The translations under genes and the position numbers were made by a program. Shown piece after piece: positions 6,303-9,839 of a stretch of 9,839 nt of DNA (position 1 is its first letter; the number at the start of each line of letters is the position of its first letter). The stretch lies in contig DOEU01000114.1 in the NCBI GenBank assembly GCA_003532555.1, positions 1-9,839 on the forward strand, read 5' to 3'. This DNA is from Verrucomicrobiota bacterium. GTDB taxonomy: Bacteria; Verrucomicrobiota; Kiritimatiellia; Kiritimatiellales; Pontiellaceae. The notes beneath the pieces are model-generated. The model had not been told where the DNA came from. It did no database searches and saw only the letters and a list, made by a program, of their open reading frames with translations.

Positions 6303-7508
6303 ATGAAAGTAGTATTGGCATATTCAGGTGGATTAGATACGACGGTTTTATTGACGTGGCTTCAAGAGCAATATGATGCAGAGGTAATCTGTTATTGCTC
6401 CAATGTGGGACAGGAAGACGAGTTAGAGGGACTTGAGGCACGTGCGTTAGAGCATGGTGCTGTGAAGTGCTATGTGGATGACGTTCAGGAAGAGTTTACG
6501 CGCGACTATATTTTTCCGATGATGCAGGCGAATGCGATTTATGAAGGCACGTATTTATTAGGAACCTCAATCGCTCGCCCATTAATTGCAAAGCGAATGG
6601 TTGATATTGCCGTAGCAGAGGGTGCAGAAGCGATTTGTCATGGAGCAACAGGTAAAGGAAATGATCAAGTTCGGTTTGAATTAACAGCGTATGCTTTGAA
6701 ACCTGATATTAAAGTGATTGCTCCGTGGCGAATGCCGGAAGAGTTTTCGTTCGAAGGACGAATGGATATGATCAAGTATCTTGAAGAGCGTGGAATCCCC
6801 TGTTCAGTTTCGGCTTCGAAGCCTTACAGCACAGATCGTAATTTGCTTCATATTAGTTTTGAGGGTGGTGTTCTGGAAGATCCGTGGAATGAGCCTGATG
6901 AAGCGATGTGGTGCATGACAAAACCGCTGAGCGAAGCAGCAGATGAACCGGAAACGATTGAGATACGATTTGAAGCGGGAATTCCGGTGGCGGTGAATGG
7001 GGAAACCTTGAGTCCGGCAGCGCTTTTGAAAAGGTTGAATGCATTGGGTTGCGAGCATGCGGTGGGTCGAATTGATATTGTTGAAAATCGATACACGGGT
7101 ATGAAGGACCGCGGAGTGTATGAAACTCCCGGAGGAACAATTTTGCATCATGCGCATCGGGCATTAGAGTCGATTACAATGGATCGTGAAGTGATGCATC
7201 TACGCGACTCATTGATGCCTAAATATGCCGAGTTGGTGTATAATGGATATTGGTTTGCACCTGAGCGTGAAATGTTGCAGGCAGCCATTGCTCAGAGCCA
7301 ACAGACGGCTACAGGCGAGGTGCGTCTTAAACTCTTTAAGGGAGGTGTGCATGTATGTGGAAGGCGTTCGCCATTCTCTTTGTACAGTCCTGAAATGGTG
7401 AGCTTCGATGAAGCAGGTGGGTATGATCAATCGGACGCAACGGGCTTTATTAAACTCAATGCGTTGCGGTTGCGTGTTCTGGCTTCAATGCGTGCAGCGC
7501 AGTTATAA
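6303..7508 (+). CDS. argG: Argininosuccinate synthase
   Basis: ArgG joins citrulline and aspartate with ATP to argininosuccinate, the step before ArgH. The 401-residue product is of standard length. It has the N-type ATP-pyrophosphatase loop AYSGGLDTT (6-14), the citrulline/aspartate-binding [13 protein letters not shown] (84-96) and [14 protein letters not shown] (113-126), IAPWR (139-143), EGGVLEDPW (187-195), GRIDIVENR (255-263) and GVYETPGG (271-278). All signature segments are intact. AAAGGA (6288-6293) lies 9 nt before the start codon. It is 22 nt after the DUF3127 gene. ArgH, which usually accompanies it, and the carbamoyltransferase argF are not seen in this window. Confidence 0.97.
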   Translation: MKVVLAYSGGLDTTVLLTWLQEQYDAEVICYCSNVGQEDELEGLEARALEHGAVKCYVDDVQEEFTRDYIFPMMQANAIYEGTYLLGTSIARPLIAKRMVDIAVAEGAEAICHGATGKGNDQVRFELTAYALKPDIKVIAPWRMPEEFSFEGRMDMIKYLEERGIPCSVSASKPYSTDRNLLHISFEGGVLEDPWNEPDEAMWCMTKPLSEAADEPETIEIRFEAGIPVAVNGETLSPAALLKRLNALGCEHAVGRIDIVENRYTGMKDRGVYETPGGTILHHAHRALESITMDREVMHLRDSLMPKYAELVYNGYWFAPEREMLQAAIAQSQQTATGEVRLKLFKGGVHVCGRRSPFSLYSPEMVSFDEAGGYDQSDATGFIKLNALRLRVLASMRAAQL

Positions 7509-7521
7509 GCAGGTTGGTAAG

Positions 7522-8427
7522 ATGAATGTCTTGAAAGAGGGAAAGCTGTGGTTGCTGTTATTATTGGGCGCGGCTACCCAATTGACACCTCTCTCTTCAG
7601 AGACCTCTCTTCAGTGGCTTCTTTTTGTTGGTAAATTTCATCCTATGTTGGTGCATTTTCCGTTGGGATTATGGGTGGCAACGGCATTGGTTTTATGGGT
7701 GGGATTGCGATCCCCGGCCTTGGTGATTGAACCGTGGCTTCGGGGTGGAACGAAGGCTTCTTTTTGGAGCGGGTTTTTCACGTTTTTGACGGGGCTCATG
7801 TTGTATTTTTCCGGCACATACGGAGAAGAAATCGTGCCGCATATGTTGGCGGCATGGGTATTCTTGGTGAGTCTTTTTGTATTTGATGTTGTCCTTGAAA
7901 AAGGAGTGGGTATGAAAAAAATGGGCTGGTTGGCATTGGTTGTCACGGGGATGATGGGTTATGCGGGTCATCTGGGGGGTGTGATAACGCATGGAGATTT
8001 ATTTGAGTCGCTTCCGTGGGAAGTGCAGGCAACAACGGAAACATCTGAGGAGGGGACGGTATTAGAGAATCATCAAGATGATCGATCGGTTTTTACCGCG
8101 GCGGTATATCCGATTTTAGATGATAAGTGTCTCTTGTGTCATGCAGATCGGCGGGCGCGGGCGGAGTTGACGATGACAACGGAAGCGGCGATATTAAAAG
8201 GAGGAGTCTCGGGGGCGGCGATGATTGCGGGGCAGGCGGAAGCTTCAATGCTTATCCAGCGTATTCAATTGCCTGAAGATGATCCGTTGCATATGCCCTT
8301 AACGGAACCGTTTGTGACACCGGATGAGGAAGCATTTTTAATTTGGTGGATTAATGAAGGTCTGAATAAAAAGATATATGAAATACCTGTTCAATTTGCT
8401 TCGTTTATTCAGCCTATGACAGAGTAG
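7522..8427 (+). CDS. DUF2231-like membrane protein fused to a monohaem cytochrome c domain
   Basis: The 301-residue product has two parts. Residues 1-155 hold hydrophobic segments at about 8-23, 40-61, 82-98, 106-125 and 135-150, with FHPMLVHFPLGLW (39-51) typical of DUF2231 proteins. Residues 190-285 form a Planctomycete-type cytochrome c domain: PILDDKCLLCH gives the haem-binding CxxCH at 203-207, GGVSGAAMIAGQAEASMLIQRI follows (227-248), and Met258 in LHMPL is the probable distal haem ligand, ending WWINEGLNKK. The haem domain should face the periplasm. Histidines in or near the helices (40, 45, 107, 150) could bind metal or haem b, which is inference. ATG 7522 was chosen because an upstream in-frame ATG at 7408 would overlap argG and add a non-hydrophobic leader ahead of the first helix. 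A role in respiratory electron transfer is likely; partner and substrate are unknown. It lies 13 nt after argG. Confidence 0.82.
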   Translation: MNVLKEGKLWLLLLLGAATQLTPLSSETSLQWLLFVGKFHPMLVHFPLGLWVATALVLWVGLRSPALVIEPWLRGGTKASFWSGFFTFLTGLMLYFSGTYGEEIVPHMLAAWVFLVSLFVFDVVLEKGVGMKKMGWLALVVTGMMGYAGHLGGVITHGDLFESLPWEVQATTETSEEGTVLENHQDDRSVFTAAVYPILDDKCLLCHADRRARAELTMTTEAAILKGGVSGAAMIAGQAEASMLIQRIQLPEDDPLHMPLTEPFVTPDEEAFLIWWINEGLNKKIYEIPVQFASFIQPMTE

Positions 8428-8474
8428 TATATGATCTTTCTTGGAAATTAATTGAGGGGTATAAAGGAAATTTA

Positions 8475-9740
8475 ATGAGTAAAAAAGTGATACCTTTATC
8501 GATGGATGCGTTACATACGCTTACTGAAACGTATCCCACTCCGTTTCATATATATGATGAGCGGGGGATTCGTGAGAATGCCCGTTTGTTGCAGAAAGCA
8601 TTTTCTTGGAATCCAGGATTTAAAGAATATTTCGCAGTCAAAGCAACTCCGAATCCCTACATACTTTCTCTTCTTAAAGCGGAAGGGTTTGGAGGAGACT
8701 GCTCTTCATATCCAGAAATGGTTTTATGTGACAAGGTGGGCATGAGAGGTGAGGATGTGATCTTTACGTCGAACGATACACCGGCCTACGAATATGCAAA
8801 AGCAAAGAAGATGGGAGCCATTATCAACTTGGACGATATTTCGCATATTGCCTATTTAGAAGAGCATGTGGGGCTGCCTGAATTGGTTTGTTGCCGATAT
8901 AATCCGGGGCCTCTTAAAGGCGGTAATGTTATTATTGGCAAGCCGGAGGAGGCAAAGTATGGCTTCACGCGCGAGCAATTGTTTGAGGGATATCGCCAAT
9001 TACGCGATAAAGGGGTCAAGCGGTTTGGGCTACATACGATGGTGGCTTCGAATGAGTTAGAGGTCGATTATTTTGTTGAGACTGCCCAGCTGTTGTTTGA
9101 TCTGGTTGCAGAGTTGACTACAACGCTCGGGATTTCGTTCGAATTTGTAAATTTGGGTGGAGGTATTGGTATCCCATATCGTCCGGAAGAGGAACCGGTT
9201 GATTTATTGGCTCTTGGAGAGAAGATTCGTGCTTTGTATGAGAAATCAATTGTTAAAAAAGGTTTGGCTCCGTTGGATATTCGATTGGAGTGTGGCCGCA
9301 TGGTGACGGGCCCGTATGGTTGGTTGATTGGGCGTGTACTACATAAAAAAGAGACCTATAAGAATTATATTGGATTGGATGCGAGTATGGCGAATTTGAT
9401 GCGCCCGGGAATGTACGGAGCGTATCATCATGTGAGTATTGCTGGAAAAGAGAAGGCGGCGTTTGACTATCTGTGTGATATAACCGGCTCACTTTGTGAG
9501 AACAATGATAAATTTGCGATCGATCGATCGATGCCGAATGTAGACGTGGGTGATTTGGCGATTATTCATGATGCTGGCGCACATGGACACTCGATGGGTT
9601 TTAATTATAATGCAAAACTTCGCTCTGCGGAGTTGTTACTAAGAGAATCTGGGGAAGTGGTTCAGATTCGCCGAGCTGAAACAATGGATGATTATTTTAC
9701 AACGCTTGATTTTAATGGGTTTGAACAATTTGTGGTTTAA
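8475..9740 (+). CDS. lysA: Diaminopimelate decarboxylase, long-form subfamily
   Basis: This is a fold-III PLP decarboxylase (alanine-racemase barrel plus beta domain) of 421 residues. Lys56 in YFAVKATPN would hold PLP. Further motifs are GDCSSYPEM (74-82), INLDDISH (117-124), CRYNPGP (140-146), FGLHTMVASNE (184-194), the phosphate-binding NLGGGIGIPY (226-235), ECGRMVTGP (272-280), MRPGMYGAYHH (309-319) and CENNDKFAIDR (341-351), which takes the place of the usual CESGD active-site motif, with Cys341 kept. AAGGA (8464-8468) is 6 nt before the start. The enzyme would decarboxylate meso-diaminopimelate to lysine in the cytosol. Related long-form proteins include a D-ornithine/D-lysine decarboxylase, so substrate is not certain from sequence alone, but dapA 8 nt downstream favours lysine synthesis. 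Confidence 0.87.
   Translation: MSKKVIPLSMDALHTLTETYPTPFHIYDERGIRENARLLQKAFSWNPGFKEYFAVKATPNPYILSLLKAEGFGGDCSSYPEMVLCDKVGMRGEDVIFTSNDTPAYEYAKAKKMGAIINLDDISHIAYLEEHVGLPELVCCRYNPGPLKGGNVIIGKPEEAKYGFTREQLFEGYRQLRDKGVKRFGLHTMVASNELEVDYFVETAQLLFDLVAELTTTLGISFEFVNLGGGIGIPYRPEEEPVDLLALGEKIRALYEKSIVKKGLAPLDIRLECGRMVTGPYGWLIGRVLHKKETYKNYIGLDASMANLMRPGMYGAYHHVSIAGKEKAAFDYLCDITGSLCENNDKFAIDRSMPNVDVGDLAIIHDAGAHGHSMGFNYNAKLRSAELLLRESGEVVQIRRAETMDDYFTTLDFNGFEQFVV
9517..9532. repeat. Four tandem CGAT units within lysA
   Basis: CGAT is repeated four times without interruption, and its first 14 bases read the same on both strands. It holds three overlapping GATC sites. The frame reads through it as part of the conserved AIDR motif and the next residues, so a change of one unit would shift the lysA frame. 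Confidence 0.7.
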
Positions 9741-9748
9741 GGGAGTTT

Positions 9749-9839
9749 ATGCACTTTAAAGGAACATATACGGCATTAATTACACCGTTCTATCGCAATG
9801 AATCCGTTGATTTCGATGCGTTGGAACAGTTGGTGGAAC
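9749..9839 (+). CDS. dapA: 4-hydroxy-tetrahydrodipicolinate synthase, N-terminal fragment
   Basis: Only the first 30 codons are in the window; the gene runs off the right end. They read MHFKGTYTALITPF then YRNESVDFDALEQLVE, the characteristic start of the DapA/N-acetylneuraminate-lyase barrel family. DapA condenses pyruvate with aspartate semialdehyde at the entry to the lysine/diaminopimelate pathway. The active-site residues lie beyond the window, so the assignment among family members rests on the N-terminus and on lysA 8 nt upstream. GGGAG (9741-9745) lies only 3 nt before the ATG, an unusually short spacing, but no other start fits the family. Confidence 0.82.
   Translation, partial: MHFKGTYTALITPFYRNESVDFDALEQLVE

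Noticed and set aside
6804..7164. Several overlapping minus-strand open frames inside argG
   Set aside because: They are shadows of argG, with no ribosome binding sites and compositions typical of antisense frames.
7408..7521. ATG at 7408 as start of the cytochrome fusion gene
   Set aside because: It would overlap argG by about 100 nt. The extra 38 residues look like the argG sequence read in another frame and not like a leader, while ATG 7522 directly precedes the first hydrophobic helix.
8428..8474. Terminator or promoter between the cytochrome gene and lysA
   Set aside because: Only a short direct repeat (GGAAATT) is seen, with no stable hairpin and no convincing -35/-10 pair.

Overview
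The window is a dense stretch of core-metabolism genes with no mobile elements, tRNA, rRNA or CRISPR. The best guess for the source is a bacterium of the PVC group (Verrucomicrobiota/Kiritimatiellota-like). This rests on a Planctomycete-type c-type cytochrome domain fused to a DUF2231-like membrane domain, a DUF3127 protein, linkage of rplM-rpsI to arginine genes, and a long-form LysA followed by dapA. It is inferred from gene content only; no 16S or other marker comparison was possible, and Bacteroidota or a related phylum is not formally excluded.

Layout. (1) Positions 1-387: the 3' end of serA (3-phosphoglycerate dehydrogenase, C-terminal ACT domain), plus strand. (2) Positions 394-1535, minus strand: a two-gene unit joined by an ATGA overlap, a small YdcF/SanA/ElyC-like (DUF218) membrane-anchored protein followed by a minimal GGDEF protein; it converges on serA with 6 bp between. 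(3) Positions 1536-1647: a divergent regulatory region with a 7-bp inverted repeat and putative promoters facing each other. (4) Positions 1648-2541: rplM-rpsI (ribosomal proteins L13 and S9), closed by a strong intrinsic terminator. (5) Positions 2599-7508: argJ-argB-argD-DUF3127-argG, most likely one operon with gaps of 8-23 nt. (6) Positions 7522-8427: a four- or five-helix DUF2231-like protein fused to a monohaem cytochrome c domain, 13 nt after argG. (7) Positions 8475-9839: lysA and the first 30 codons of dapA, the start of a lysine/diaminopimelate block.

How the genes work together. ArgJ, ArgB, ArgD and ArgG cover the acetyl-cycle, acetylglutamate kinase, acetylornithine transamination and argininosuccinate synthesis steps; argC, argF and argH are not in the window. 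ArgJ would recycle acetyl groups, and the ArgB N-terminus looks like the arginine-inhibited hexameric type, so feedback control probably acts on ArgB. LysA and DapA make lysine and cell-wall diaminopimelate; ArgD homologues can also act as the DAP-pathway aminotransferase, a possible link between the two blocks. Two genes do not fit simple amino-acid synthesis: the DUF3127 protein, whose C-terminus ends like SSB, and the membrane cytochrome.

Most worth a second look: the SSB-like acidic tip on the DUF3127 protein inside the arg operon; the cytochrome fusion between argG and lysA; an ArgJ that stops before the usual C-terminal active-site tail; and the minimal GGDEF protein coupled to a DUF218 protein. 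I did not find a convincing new multi-gene defence or mobile system.
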